Part shown: positions 42,358 through 51,954 of the stretch, piece by piece
Layout of the letters: the number at the start of each line of letters is the position of its first letter
How positions within the stretch are numbered: position 1 is the first letter of the stretch
NCBI RefSeq assembly: GCF_030269925.1
Contig: NC_085124.1
Coordinates: 2,728,001 to 2,792,000, forward strand
DNA from: Bombyx mori
Lineage: Eukaryota > Arthropoda > Insecta > Lepidoptera > Bombycidae
Direction of reading: 5' to 3'
DNA: 64,000 nucleotides
The notes under the pieces: model-generated
Databases searched by the model: none
Seen by the model: only the letters and a program-made list of their open reading frames with translations
What the model was told of the DNA's origin: nothing
Translations under genes and position numbers: made by a program

Positions 42358-45300
42358 GTCGACGGTTTATTAATAGGGATAAGGTGTTGTTACCGTGGAT
42401 TTTGACTATCTTATACGGTCCTTTCCATACGGGTGATAGAGCTTTCCTTAGTCGTAGGTGATTTTTTAAGTAAACATAATCTCCAACTTTATATTTTACA
42501 ATTCGAGTGTGTCGATCATAATATTCCTTTGATCTTTCTTTGGATGCCTGAATATTCTGGAGTGCTTTCTCTCTTGATAGTCTAAGTTTATGGTTTAACA
42601 TTTTCAGGTATTCGGGATAAGTCGTGTCAGAGTGGAGTTCATAAATGGAGTCTGGTATGAAAGGTTTGTGGCCAAACAGGAGTTCGTAGGGAGTGAACTG
42701 GGTTGTAGTGTGGACATTGGTATTGTAAGCTAACATTGCTGTAAAAACGTATTTATGCCAGTTGTTTTGGTTTTCGTTGATAAATGACTTTAAATATTCT
42801 TTAAGAGTGGAGTGGCTGCGTTCAAGTGCACCTTGGGTTTGTGGATGATATGGTGAAGCCCATATTTGTTTTATTTTAAGGAATTCACAGGTCTTTTTAA
42901 AGAGGTCAGCTGTGAAATTTGTGCCTTGGTCGGTCACGATCATTTTAGGGATTCCGAATATTGAAATAAAGTGGACCAAACATTCACAAGTATCTTCTGC
43001 CGTAGCATTGGATATAGGGTAGGCACAAGAATATTTCGTTAAGTCATCTTGAATCGTGAGTATAAACCGCAATTGGATAGTACCGGCTTCTGGTAGAGGG
43101 CCAACGATATCAATGCTAATTCGGTCAAAGGGTTTTGTTGAGGAAGTGGTTATTTGCATTGGCGCTCGGTTTATTTTACGTAGGGCTTTGTTGGATTGGC
43201 ACAGAGAGCAGTGTTTGACGTAGTTGTCTATATCGGATCTGATTCCTTTCCAGAAATACTTCTCCTTAATTCTATTATACATGCGAGATGAACCTAGATG
43301 TCCAGCGATAGGTATGTTGTGATTCTCTTTCAGGATCTTAGGTATTTCGCTCAGTGTGGGGTAAATTATGGAATCGTGATAAATGTTGATTGCGATATTA
43401 GTGTCATGGAAAAGATAATTTATCATATTGTATATTTTGGTAAACGATAATTTTTCGAAAACATTTTTGAAATCTGTTATAGCTATTTCTGTTGTCGTTT
43501 CGGTGAGCATAATTTCGTCTCTAGCTTTCTTTAATGTGTTGAATATGTCCTTATATGAGGACTCATCGAAGTGGTGAACTTTTGTGAAGAGAAGGTAGAA
43601 GGTTTTCCCGGAGCTTGAGAATTTTTTGAATGTATAAAGCTCCTTTTCGTCGTTAATGATGCTGTCTGAATTTTCGTTATTACTTAAAATTTCTTCGATA
43701 TATGGGTTTGATTCATCAAGGTCAATAGATGTGGGTATTATTATGATTTTACAAGAGCTTTTCATTATGCTTTGGTTATGTTCTTTTATGTTCGTGTTGA
43801 AGGTAAGGGTATTGGATTTATCGGACATAGCTTTTAAAAATTTAGGATAGTCATCATTTGATGAATCTAGGATAGCTAGAGGATCAATGACCTCGTTATT
43901 ATCGTTGGGTTCTAGAGGGGTACCGAGTGGGCTGAAGTCTAATGGACAGTCATCGTAAGGACTTATGTCGCTAAGAGGACCGAGGTCGATGAGTTCGCTT
44001 TCTGGTGTAGGTTCGACTTGAGTAGAATTTGGACTAATAACGTTTTGGTCTTCAGATGGTTTGGGCGATAAACTTTCTACTGGGTTTACAGGGAAACGTG
44101 ATAAGGCGTCGGCGTTACAATTAGTTTTCCCTTTTTTGTATTTGATGTCATAGTCATATTCTTCAAGTTTTAGTCTCCAACGAATAAGACGAGATCCAGG
44201 ATCTTTACAATTGAATAGCCACTGTAAAGGTTTGTGGTCTGTTATGATCGTAAAGCGACGACCATAAAGGTAAGGTCGGAATGTTTTGGTGCCGAACACT
44301 ATTGCTAGACATTCTTTTTCAGTCACGCTGTAATTACATTCGGCTTTATTTAAGGTGCGTGATGCGTATGAGACTGGGCGATCTCGCCCTATAGGTCCTT
44401 GTGATAGGATGGCCGATATCGCATAGTTAGAGAAGTCACAGGTCAACAGGAAAGGTGAATTGAAGTCAGGATAGATAAGGATGGGTGCTTCTACTAATTT
44501 ATTTTTTAGATTTTCGAAATTTAGTTGCTGTTCATTAGTCCAATTGAATGGGGTGTCCTTTTTTAAAAGTGAAGTAAGAGACTTAGCAAGCTTAGAGAAG
44601 TCGGGAATGAAGCGCCTGTAATATGATACAAGGCCTAAGAAAGATTTGATATCTTTCTGTGATTTTGGGACAGGATATTGGGTTACGGCCTTGACTTTGT
44701 CAGGATTAGGCTTAACGCCGTCTCTTGTGATTATATGACCTAAGTAAGTTACCTCTTTCCGAAGGAACTCACATTTTTCGGGCTGCAGTTTTAAATTAAA
44801 TCTTCTTAGTCTTTCGAATACGACCCTGAGGTTCTGGATGGCCGTTTTAAGGTCAAACGCATATAGGACGATATCATCAAGATACGAGAAGCAACGAGAC
44901 CCTTGGAGGCCTGTGAGGCATGTATTCATTAGTCTTTGGAATGTGGACGGGGCATTTTTTAAGCCGAAGGGCATCCGGTTGAACTGGAAATGTCCCTGCG
45001 GGACAGAGAAGGCTGTTTTGGGTGCATCTTCCGGTTTTATTAGAAGTTGATGGAATCCAGAAGAAAGGTCGAGGGTGCTGAAGTATTGACTCTTTCCTAA
45101 TTGGTCGAGTATCTCGGTCATTTGAGGGATAGGGTACACTTCGCCGACAGTTATATCGTTGAGTTTCCGATAGTCGATTACTATCCGCCATTTCTTTTGG
45201 CCGGAAGCATCAGCTTTTTTAGGAACCACCCAGATGGGGGAGGACCAAGGAGAGGAAGATGGAGTGATAATATCTTGGTCCAACATTTTATTGATTTGGG

Positions 45301-46603
45301 TTTCTACTTCTTGTTTATGGCATTCCGGGAACCGATATGATTTAGTGTGGATTGGAATGTCATTAGTGGTTTTAATTTCGTGTTGGATGCTTGGAGAAAA
45401 GGATAAAGGCTCGTCGGGAAGATGGAATATATCAGAGTAATCTGAACATAGATTAAGAAGGGCATCAATTTCCTCTTGATTTAAATGAGATGTTCTTAAA
45501 GAATCTAGTACCTTTTTTGTACGTTTAGTTACATTCTCGACGTTCAGGAGAGTCTGAATTGGGTAGGTGTCTATTTCATCTAGTTTTAATTTAAGGTTAC
45601 GTCTGATTTTAGTAGGTTTGTTAGAAATATTAACGACTGGAATGTTTACTCTTTTGTTTTCTTTTACCTTTACAAGGCAGTTTGCCGTAAGGAGTGTTTT
45701 GGAAAGGTGCTGATCTATTATAACGCCTTCTTTTAATTCTGGATTTACGACAGAACATTCAATCACTGTTTCCGTACGTGGGGGAATGATATAATATTGA
45801 TCGAAGAAGTGTATTTTGATTTCATTTCGATTTATTTTTAGAACATCGCGACTATAGTCAATATTGCAACTGTTAGCTGTTAGGAAATCGTTTCCTATGA
45901 TACCATCATAGGGTAGGTTTATATTTTTTATTAAGTGAAATTTATGGTTTATTAATTTGTTGTCATTGATTTTAAATTTTAGATTAAAGTAACCTAATGT
46001 AGGGGTGGCTTCTTCGCCGGGATCGATGCCTTTTATATTTATTGGTTCGGGAGTTATAGGTGGTTGTTTGAGAACACATGATTGTTTTAGTAGACAAATG
46101 GCAGATCCTGAGTCCACCAAGAGTGTGAGTGGAATGTCGGACACTGGTGATTCCACCAGCACATGAGGTAATAACTTCTTTGAGGTATCGATGTTAATTT
46201 CGTAAATTTCCTTACAGTTGGAAAGTACCGGCGTTGGTACAGTAGTTGATGGCCTAAGGTTTCTTTTCTCAGATGTTGGTTTCAGAGTACTGGATTTGTC
46301 TGAATTGAGTCTGTCAGTTTGGGGCTGGTTACCCTGTCGGTTAGACTTGGATATAAGGTTAAGTCTGTCAGTTTGGGGCTGGTTACCCTGTCGGTTAGAC
46401 TTGGATATAAGGTTAAGTCTGTCAGTTTGGGGCTGGTTACCCTGTCGGTTAGACTTGGATATATGGTTAAGTCTGTCAGTTTGGGGCTGGTTACCCTGTC
46501 GGTTAGACTTGGATATAAGGTTAAGTCTGTCAGTTTGGGGCTGATTAAATGTGCTGCTTTTTGTATATTGACCCGGACAGCACCTACGCGAGCCAGGATC
46601 TAG
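42302..46603 (-). CDS. pol: pol: protease, reverse transcriptase, RNase H, integrase
   Basis: The pol frame is open from about 46630 down to 42302 and lies -1 relative to gag; translation after a frameshift at the gag end would begin at 46603. Counting from the GTG at 46160-46162: protease with DSGS near residue 17, reverse transcriptase with YLDD at 427-430, RNase H with the acidic TCDFSNYA at about 574-581 and TDHKPL, then integrase with an HHCC zinc finger (KHCSLCQ) and the catalytic residues in DRISIDIVG, VTDQGTNF and the final Glu in GALERSHS. The N-terminal part upstream of the protease contains four to five copies of an 18-residue repeat. All hallmark residues are present. Confidence 0.92.
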   Translation of the reverse strand, partial: LDPGSRRCCPGQYTKSSTFNQPQTDRLNLISKSNRQGNQPQTDRLNHISKSNRQGNQPQTDRLNLISKSNRQGNQPQTDRLNLISKSNRQGNQPQTDRLNSDKSSTLKPTSEKRNLRPSTTVPTPVLSNCKEIYEINIDTSKKLLPHVLVESPVSDIPLTLLVDSGSAICLLKQSCVLKQPPITPEPINIKGIDPGEEATPTLGYFNLKFKINDNKLINHKFHLIKNINLPYDGIIGNDFLTANSCNIDYSRDVLKINRNEIKIHFFDQYYIIPPRTETVIECSVVNPELKEGVIIDQHLSKTLLTANCLVKVKENKRVNIPVVNISNKPTKIRRNLKLKLDEIDTYPIQTLLNVENVTKRTKKVLDSLRTSHLNQEEIDALLNLCSDYSDIFHLPDEPLSFSPSIQHEIKTTNDIPIHTKSYRFPECHKQEVETQINKMLDQDIITPSSSPWSSPIWVVPKKADASGQKKWRIVIDYRKLNDITVGEVYPIPQMTEILDQLGKSQYFSTLDLSSGFHQLLIKPEDAPKTAFSVPQGHFQFNRMPFGLKNAPSTFQRLMNTCLTGLQGSRCFSYLDDIVLYAFDLKTAIQNLRVVFERLRRFNLKLQPEKCEFLRKEVTYLGHIITRDGVKPNPDKVKAVTQYPVPKSQKDIKSFLGLVSYYRRFIPDFSKLAKSLTSLLKKDTPFNWTNEQQLNFENLKNKLVEAPILIYPDFNSPFLLTCDFSNYAISAILSQGPIGRDRPVSYASRTLNKAECNYSVTEKECLAIVFGTKTFRPYLYGRRFTIITDHKPLQWLFNCKDPGSRLIRWRLKLEEYDYDIKYKKGKTNCNADALSRFPVNPVESLSPKPSEDQNVISPNSTQVEPTPESELIDLGPLSDISPYDDCPLDFSPLGTPLEPNDNNEVIDPLAILDSSNDDYPKFLKAMSDKSNTLTFNTNIKEHNQSIMKSSCKIIIIPTSIDLDESNPYIEEILSNNENSDSIINDEKELYTFKKFSSSGKTFYLLFTKVHHFDESSYKDIFNTLKKARDEIMLTETTTEIAITDFKNVFEKLSFTKIYNMINYLFHDTNIAINIYHDSIIYPTLSEIPKILKENHNIPIAGHLGSSRMYNRIKEKYFWKGIRSDIDNYVKHCSLCQSNKALRKINRAPMQITTSSTKPFDRISIDIVGPLPEAGTIQLRFILTIQDDLTKYSCAYPISNATAEDTCECLVHFISIFGIPKMIVTDQGTNFTADLFKKTCEFLKIKQIWASPYHPQTQGALERSHSTLKEYLKSFINENQNNWHKYVFTAMLAYNTNVHTTTQFTPYELLFGHKPFIPDSIYELHSDTTYPEYLKMLNHKLRLSREKALQNIQASKERSKEYYDRHTRIVKYKVGDYVYLKNHLRLRKALSPVWKGPYKIVKIHGNNTLSLLINRRHVKHHFDEVKIAHEAGNR
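46308..46545 (-). repeat. 54-bp in-frame tandem repeat at the start of pol
   Basis: Four full copies start at 46308, 46362, 46416 and 46470, with a partial fifth at 46524. The period is exactly 54, so each unit adds 18 residues (minus-strand SKSNRQGNQPQTDRL core) and keeps the pol frame. Copies are nearly identical, with TATGG for TAAGG in one. Confidence 0.9.
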
Positions 46604-47583
46604 TTTAAAGTATCGACTGTGTCTATTCCTTCATCGTTAACATCGTGGATTACGTCATGGGTATTCGTGAGGTGTTCTGTGAAGTTAATACGATTAGTAG
46701 GGACATTGTTTAGTCGAGGTTGGAAAGTGCGCGGATTTTGGTTTATTTGAAATCTTTTGTTGTTGAATTCACGCTTCTGACAGTTTTCAAGAGTATGGCC
46801 GTTGGCCTTGCAGTATCTGCAGAAATACGAACTGTTACTGCTTGGGTTGGTGTTATTGGTTGACGGGCGATTTATGTTGTGGTTAAACGTTACCGGTCTA
46901 AACTGATGGTAATCTCTAGGTTGGTTTGGTCGGTAATTGGGACGTGAATACGTGTTTTTATTAGAGGGCCCCGGAATAAAGTTATGCTTCCTTTGTGAGG
47001 CCTCTAAAATTTTCTCTTCGGAAAGGGCAAAGTTGATAGCTTCGTTTAGGTCACCTGGGTCACGACATCTCACGATTGTGGAAATTTGGGGCTTTAAGCC
47101 CATGACAAAATGATGTAAGGCTAAATCCTGCATAGCAGCGACGCGACCAACGAGTTCGCTTTTCTTTTTTAGTGAAATGTTAATTTCAGTTAAGAGTTTG
47201 GATAGGCAAGATTCGATTCGTAATGCGAACTGATTGACCGAGTCGTTGCTTTGGTAACAACTCTGTAGATCGGAGAGCAAAGCAGAATAGTGCTTCTTTT
47301 CACCAAACTGAGTGGTCAAAAACTCGGAAAGCTGCTCCCACGTTTCGAATTCTTTAATTGAGCAAGCACTTTCCGCTTTGCCCTCTAATTGGCTTAGTAT
47401 ATATTTTAATAAGGCAGGTCTTCTTGCGTCGGTTGCTAGGTCATAGGCACTCTGACAGTTGTTGATGAACGGCACTAGCCTTTCTCGTGATCCATCGAAA
47501 GGTTTAATAAATTTGAATAGAATGTTTAAATCCATGTTATCAGCGTCCGGTTTAAGGCGTCTGGATTCCTCTTTGGTAGTCAT
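46600..47583 (-). CDS. gag: gag: capsid/nucleocapsid polyprotein
   Basis: 327 residues from the ATG at 47581-47583 to the TAG at 46600-46602. The middle resembles a retrotransposon Gag capsid (FKPFDGS-like start after FIKPFDGSRERL, GLKPQI). Near the C-terminus is one zinc knuckle CRYCKANGHTLENC of the form CX2CX4HX4C, preceded by an Asn/Pro/Arg-rich region that should bind RNA. The last codons before the stop form a slippery heptamer for pol expression. Confidence 0.9.
   Translation of the reverse strand: MTTKEESRRLKPDADNMDLNILFKFIKPFDGSRERLVPFINNCQSAYDLATDARRPALLKYILSQLEGKAESACSIKEFETWEQLSEFLTTQFGEKKHYSALLSDLQSCYQSNDSVNQFALRIESCLSKLLTEINISLKKKSELVGRVAAMQDLALHHFVMGLKPQISTIVRCRDPGDLNEAINFALSEEKILEASQRKHNFIPGPSNKNTYSRPNYRPNQPRDYHQFRPVTFNHNINRPSTNNTNPSSNSSYFCRYCKANGHTLENCQKREFNNKRFQINQNPRTFQPRLNNVPTNRINFTEHLTNTHDVIHDVNDEGIDTVDTLN
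46603..46609 (-). promoter_or_regulatory. -1 ribosomal frameshift heptamer TTTAAAC
   Basis: On the minus strand the gag codons end ACT TTA AAC TAG, giving T TTA AAC in the zero frame, the X XXY YYZ form of efficient -1 sites. The pol frame is exactly -1 here and open across it. The stop codon directly follows the heptamer. I did not fold the downstream RNA. Confidence 0.8.
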
Positions 47584-47877
47584 AACAAAATACTCGGCTC
47601 GGTTATTGTTTCAATGGAATGCGGCCGATAACGCGAGACTTGAGCGAGCGGCTGATTGCTGATTGTGATTTTTGGCGTTGATATTGTTCAGATTCACTTC
47701 ACGAAAATATTTTGAGACACTTACAGATATATAATGGATAATCGATAAAACATTACGAAGGTGTTGTTCCGTTGGTGATGGTGAGTCCAGTCCAGTCGCG
47801 GGAAGAAACACTTTTCCACTTTTATGTCACTTTAGTTCACAAGTCACTTGGGAGACGTCCTGGGATATTTAAAATCC

Positions 47878-47896
47878 CTTTCAGCTGCCACCAAAT
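47878..47896 (-). promoter_or_regulatory. Primer binding site region
   Basis: Directly inside the 5' LTR the minus strand reads ATT then TGGTGGCAGCTGAAAG. A TGG start complements the CCA end of a tRNA. I do not assign the tRNA. Confidence 0.6.
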
Positions 47897-48087
47897 TGTT
47901 ATACGGGTTCTGGATATTCCCTTTTTAAAAAAAAACTTTTAAACCAACAAACGTGTTGTCGCGACGGAGATCGAAAATGGACTGAGGCTAATGGGAATTG
48001 TAGTTTACTGCTGGCCACTAGAAACACTGACTGAGCAGGGAAATAGGGATGTGTCAGCAGTAAAGGGTACAGGGCCGTCTTATAACA
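47897..48087 (-). repeat. 5' LTR (191 bp)
   Basis: Appears identical to 40182-40372 base by base in my reading. Followed by the GTAC target duplication (48088-48091). Confidence 0.92.
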
Positions 48088-48104
48088 GTACGCTATGCAA
48101 ATAT

Positions 48105-48436
48105 GCCGATGCTCAAATATCGTATATAGATACCAAGTTTACTGGTAGTACGTTTTGTGTGCCTAAACATTCATAAATAAATATAAATATTTACTAACAA
48201 TCACGCCACGTTAACTGGTCCCGTGATAAGTTCGTAAAGAACTTGTGTTACAGGTACCAGATAACGGAAATAAATGTAAGATTTTTATTATACACATACA
48301 TATATTTAATATACATCCATAACCCTGGAAAATATATTTATATTTATCATACAAATATCTTCCCTTGGCGGGATTCGAACCCGCGACCCCCTTGTGTAGT
48401 GACCATGTCATTTACCACTACACCAGACGGCCGTTA
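48105..48436 (-). mobile_element. tRNA-derived SINE
   Basis: On the minus strand a head with an A-box (TGGTGTAGTGGT, complement of 48415-48426) and a B-box (GGGTTCGAATCCC, complement of 48369-48381) is followed by an AT-rich body. It is not a functional tRNA gene because no acceptor stem pairs. The family differs from Bm1. Confidence 0.65.
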
Positions 48437-48654
48437 AAGTTAAGTTATTACTGAACGGTTAGTAAGTGTTGTAAGGTTGTGGCTGTCATAAGTAAACAAA
48501 ACCAGTTAGTTTCAAATTAACTCGCGTATATTAACACAAAATTAATGTCACAAGTGTCCTCCGTGTCGGACAGGATACGTACGACTGACTGATTATAATA
48601 AGCGATGGACACTAATTGTATGTGATACATAAACTCTGTTTCTACACTGCCCTG

Positions 48655-48812
48655 CCTATATATCGGCCGCGAACCAGTAATGCGTTCAGTTTTGAAGGGT
48701 GTAGCAGCAGCCGTTGGCCATAGAACTGAAACTTAAGTCTCAAAAGGGATAGCTACATTTACCTTGATGTCTATGGGCTCTGGTAACAATATTACACCTG
48801 GTTGACCGTAAA
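48655..48812 (+). mobile_element. Diverged Bm1 fragment
   Basis: GCCTATATATCGGCCGCGAA, CAGTAATGCGTTCAGTTTTG and TGATGTCTATGGGCTCTGGT follow the Bm1 body order with many changes. A similar ghost is at 49556-49720. Confidence 0.6.
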
Positions 48813-48885
48813 CGTGATCATTAGTTTAAGCGTTCATAAAAAATGTTGTAAGGGGATGCTGCCTTAAGACTTGCTTGACTTGAGT

Positions 48886-48996
48886 TTTTTTTTTATTGCC
48901 CTTGTAGGCAGACGAGCATACGGCCCACCTGATGGTGAGTGGTTACCATCGCCCATGGACTTCAGCAATGCCAGGGGCAGAGCCAAGCCGCTGCCT
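48886..48996 (-). mobile_element. CCTTGTAGGCAGAC-family repeat
   Basis: Well-kept copy: TTTTTATTGCCCTTGTAGGC, CATACGGCCCACCTGATGGT, GGGCAGAGCCAAGCCGCTGC. Confidence 0.8.
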
Positions 48997-48999
48997 AAT

Positions 49000-50300
49000 A
49001 AGTTCACGAAGGAATAACACCGTGTATTCGTAACTGTCGTATCAAAGCTGTAAAGTACTGGTGATAGGGCATATTCCTAGCCTGTTCGTATTATATATAT
49101 TATTATTATATTCGCCTCTTCGGAAGTATCAATGGCGCCAGCTTTGCATATGGTCATATCAAAAATAATAATCTCTCATTCACGCCTCACCGCTGATTGT
49201 TAAAAAAACTTACCAAACTACAATGTAAGTTCCACATTGTAACAAGCTTTGTATTACGCGGATTTTCTGTTCCTGTGTACCAATGATGGCAGGATTTAAA
49301 CTATAAACTTTAACTTTAAATTATACTGTTTTAATCAAACATAAAAAAATATCGAAACTTACTAGTCTACATATACGTACTTTTAATCTTTGGTCCGTCT
49401 ATATCCCAGTCATCTCACAGATTCCTGCCACAGTATACACATAACTACCGTTGTAGACACACTTGTAAGTGTCGCTTAGTCAAAGCTCAAAGTTCAAATT
49501 AATTTTTAAGGTACGGTGGTGCTCGTAAAATATTACTTTATTTAGGGCGTTATTTACGCCCGGACGGGTTGGTACCAACCAACCTTTCTATTCCTGCCGC
49601 ATCATTCAGGTTTGAAGGGCGGGAGGGTCTTTATATAATTTATTTAGACTGCCCGACGTGTATGCGTTCAACCCACTTAGCACCGCTTGGGCAGTAAGCT
49701 CGTTTTATCGATCTCGTGCATAAAACAGTTCTATTTTTCGTTCGTTTAATGAAAAAGTGTATCAGACTCATGATCATTGGAGGAGGAAGGCTGTAGTGTT
49801 AACAAAAGAGGAGAGCTTTAGAACTAAAGCTGGCTCTACGGTAATCATTTTTGCAGCACCGTCAACTTCAGTTACTAAGCTTAATTACGTATTTAATTAA
49901 TTACTCTTACGGAACATAATTGCTAGTAGTACAGAGCTAAAAAATGCTCTCTAGTGTCGATCGTGTACCGGAAGATGCAGCGTGGATAGGCCTTCGACAA
50001 GGTGTCCTGACGGTTTTAAAGGTTGTCGGAACTCGCTGGAAGCAAGTACCATAGGACCGGCTATTATAGCGTAACTTAGAAGAGGTCTTTGTCCAGCTGC
50101 TATGGGTTAATGATGATAAGTTTGTTCTTCTCGAAAGGAGTTATCTTCAGGTGTAATCCCTGTCATAATTCGTTACGATGCGATTACAGTATAAGCTAAA
50201 CTTTAGCTATGTTACTTTAATTCAAACTGGTCATGAGTATATATGACAGGTCTATATCATCGGCATTAGATTCTGATATGTCGCTGCCGAAATTTCCATC
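49000..50300. other. Intergenic, nothing recognised beyond a Bm1 ghost
   Basis: No coding frame with motif support. 49556-49720 is a decayed Bm1 copy; the remainder is AT-rich. Confidence 0.4.
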
Positions 50301-50311
50301 ATTAATAAAGA

Positions 50312-50633
50312 CTAGCTTTTGCCCGCGACTCCGTCCGCGTGGAATAGTTACTTTGGCATAACGCTAAATTTTACCTCCCACTTCACTTACGTAGAAAGTG
50401 AAAATATCTTTGAATTATAGAATGTTAAGGAGCTACTTAAACCCCTATTTTGGAACATTCTTTATTGCTGCTCCACTTGTATTGGTCTTACCGTAGTGTT
50501 ATATAGCCTATAGCCTTCTTCAATAAATGACCTATCTACCACTGAAAGATTTTTTCTAATTGGACCAGTAGTTCCTGAGATTAGCGCGTTCAAACAAACA
50601 AACTCTTCTGCTTTATGATATTAAGTATAGATG
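50312..50633 (-). mobile_element. Non-autonomous Helitron (GCCCGCGACTCCGTCCGCG family)
   Basis: Minus strand starts at ATCTATACTTAATATCATAA and ends with a GC-rich hairpin segment (CGCGGACGGAGTCGCGGGC) then AAAAG and CTAG, the classic Helitron terminus. A second copy is at 61821-62108. Confidence 0.7.
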
Positions 50634-51177
50634 AGCAATTAAGTTCACAGTATACTTGTCGTTTAGGGACTAACCGGATATTAGAGACCATATCCCAAAC
50701 GCAACTGTACAGTTTGAGACAAAATATTTTATTACCATAAATTACAGTACAATTATGGTTAATTTAAAGCCGGAATCATGAGGTTACTTCGCGTTAAGCA
50801 ATATAGGAATTGTCACCAGTACAAATGAAGTGATAATGATGATGTGCCTTATCTGATGAAGGGATGATCGAGATACATGGTCCACTTGTCTTAGAAATGG
50901 GAGGGACTACAGATGTCACACAATGAATACCACCACCTACCTTGGGATATTAGAACTAGACAGAGCGGTGCCTATCCATGCGGAGTCGCAAGATGCCTTA
51001 CCACTAATGCGAATTTGTAAATCAGCCCACGGTCTCGTTGACTTACGTTCACTGCAGTAAGCTCATGTTTCATGGATCAAATATTCACAATATACTTTAC
51101 ACCTTTCCCGCGAGCCAGCGGTTTTAATTCGATTTTAATTACGATAGATTGCGTGCCGTGCTGCTTACAGTCAAGAT

Positions 51178-51296
51178 AGGGACGGTAGGCAGCGGCTTGA
51201 CTCCGCCCCTCCCATTGCTGAAGTCCATTGGCGACGATAACCACTCACCATCGGGTGGACGGTACGCTCGTCTGTCAACAAGGGCAACAAAAAAAA
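51178..51296 (+). mobile_element. CCTTGTAGGCAGAC-family repeat, plus orientation
   Basis: GGTAGGCAGCGGCTTGACTC, CATTGCTGAAGTCCATTGGC and GCTCGTCTGTCAACAAGGGC followed by AACAAAAAAAAG, so the A tail is at the right end. Confidence 0.8.
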
Positions 51297-51449
51297 GACG
51301 ATAGATATAACTTTATTCTCTGCATTCCTTCAAGCGTAACAATAGTAAAAATTTAAATGACACCTGGTCTCTGAAACGTGCTTTATAAAAATGCTAATAA
51401 AATTTGCGTGCTCAGTTTAAATATAAGTGAATGCATTACAACGTTTTCA

Positions 51450-51905
51450 TTTTTTTTTTTTTTTTTTTTTTTATTGCTTAGATGTGTGGACGAGCTCACA
51501 GCCCACCTGATGTTAAGTGGTTACTGGAGCCCATAGACATCTACAACGTAAATGCGCCACACACCTTGAGATATAGTTCTAAGGTCTCAGTATAGTCACA
51601 ACGGCTGCCCCACCCTTCAAACCGAAACGCATTACTGCTTCACGGCAGAAATAGGCGGGGCGGTGGTACCTACCCGTGCAGACTCATAAGAGGTCCTACC
51701 ACCAGTAATTACGCAAATTATAATTTTGCGGGTTTCATTTTTATTACACGATGTTATTCCTTCACCGTGGAAGTCAATCGTGAACAATTGTTGAGTACGT
51801 ATTTCATTAGAAAAATTGGTACCCGCCTGCGGGATTCGAACACCGATGCATCGCTTCAACACGAATGCATCGGACGTCTTATCCGTTAGGCCACGACGAC
51901 TTATT
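51450..51905 (-). mobile_element. Bm1 SINE, full length with tRNA-like head
   Basis: T22 tail complement, complete body to 51704, linker (ATTTTTATTACACGATGTTA) and head ending in GGCCACGACGACTT with the B-box complement GGGATTCGAAC. It ends about 50 bases before exon 1 of the next gene. Confidence 0.9.
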
Positions 51906-51954
51906 AGGCCACGACGACTTAAATCATATCCAATAATCATTATGTTCCAGAACA

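Larger units (their letters stand above)
40182..48087 (-). mobile_element. Complete errantivirus-like endogenous retrovirus (Ty3/Gypsy with env), 7906 bp
   Basis: Two LTRs, a GTAC target duplication and three long undamaged genes gag, pol and env on the minus strand. The env-bearing Ty3/Gypsy layout and the baculovirus-F-like envelope are those of insect errantiviruses such as the lepidopteran TED group. The identical LTRs say the insertion is recent. Whether it is active or infectious cannot be told from sequence. Confidence 0.93.

Noticed and set aside
46308..46545. CRISPR array
   Set aside because: The 54-bp units are contiguous with no spacers, lie inside a retroelement gene, and the genome is eukaryotic.
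46218..46603. Plus-strand repetitive ORFs (SLSVWGWLPCRLDLDIR type)
   Set aside because: They are antisense shadows of the in-frame 54-bp repeat of the retroviral pol frame on the minus strand.
48367..48436. Functional tRNA gene
   Set aside because: A- and B-box are present but no matching acceptor stem, and the sequence continues into a SINE body.
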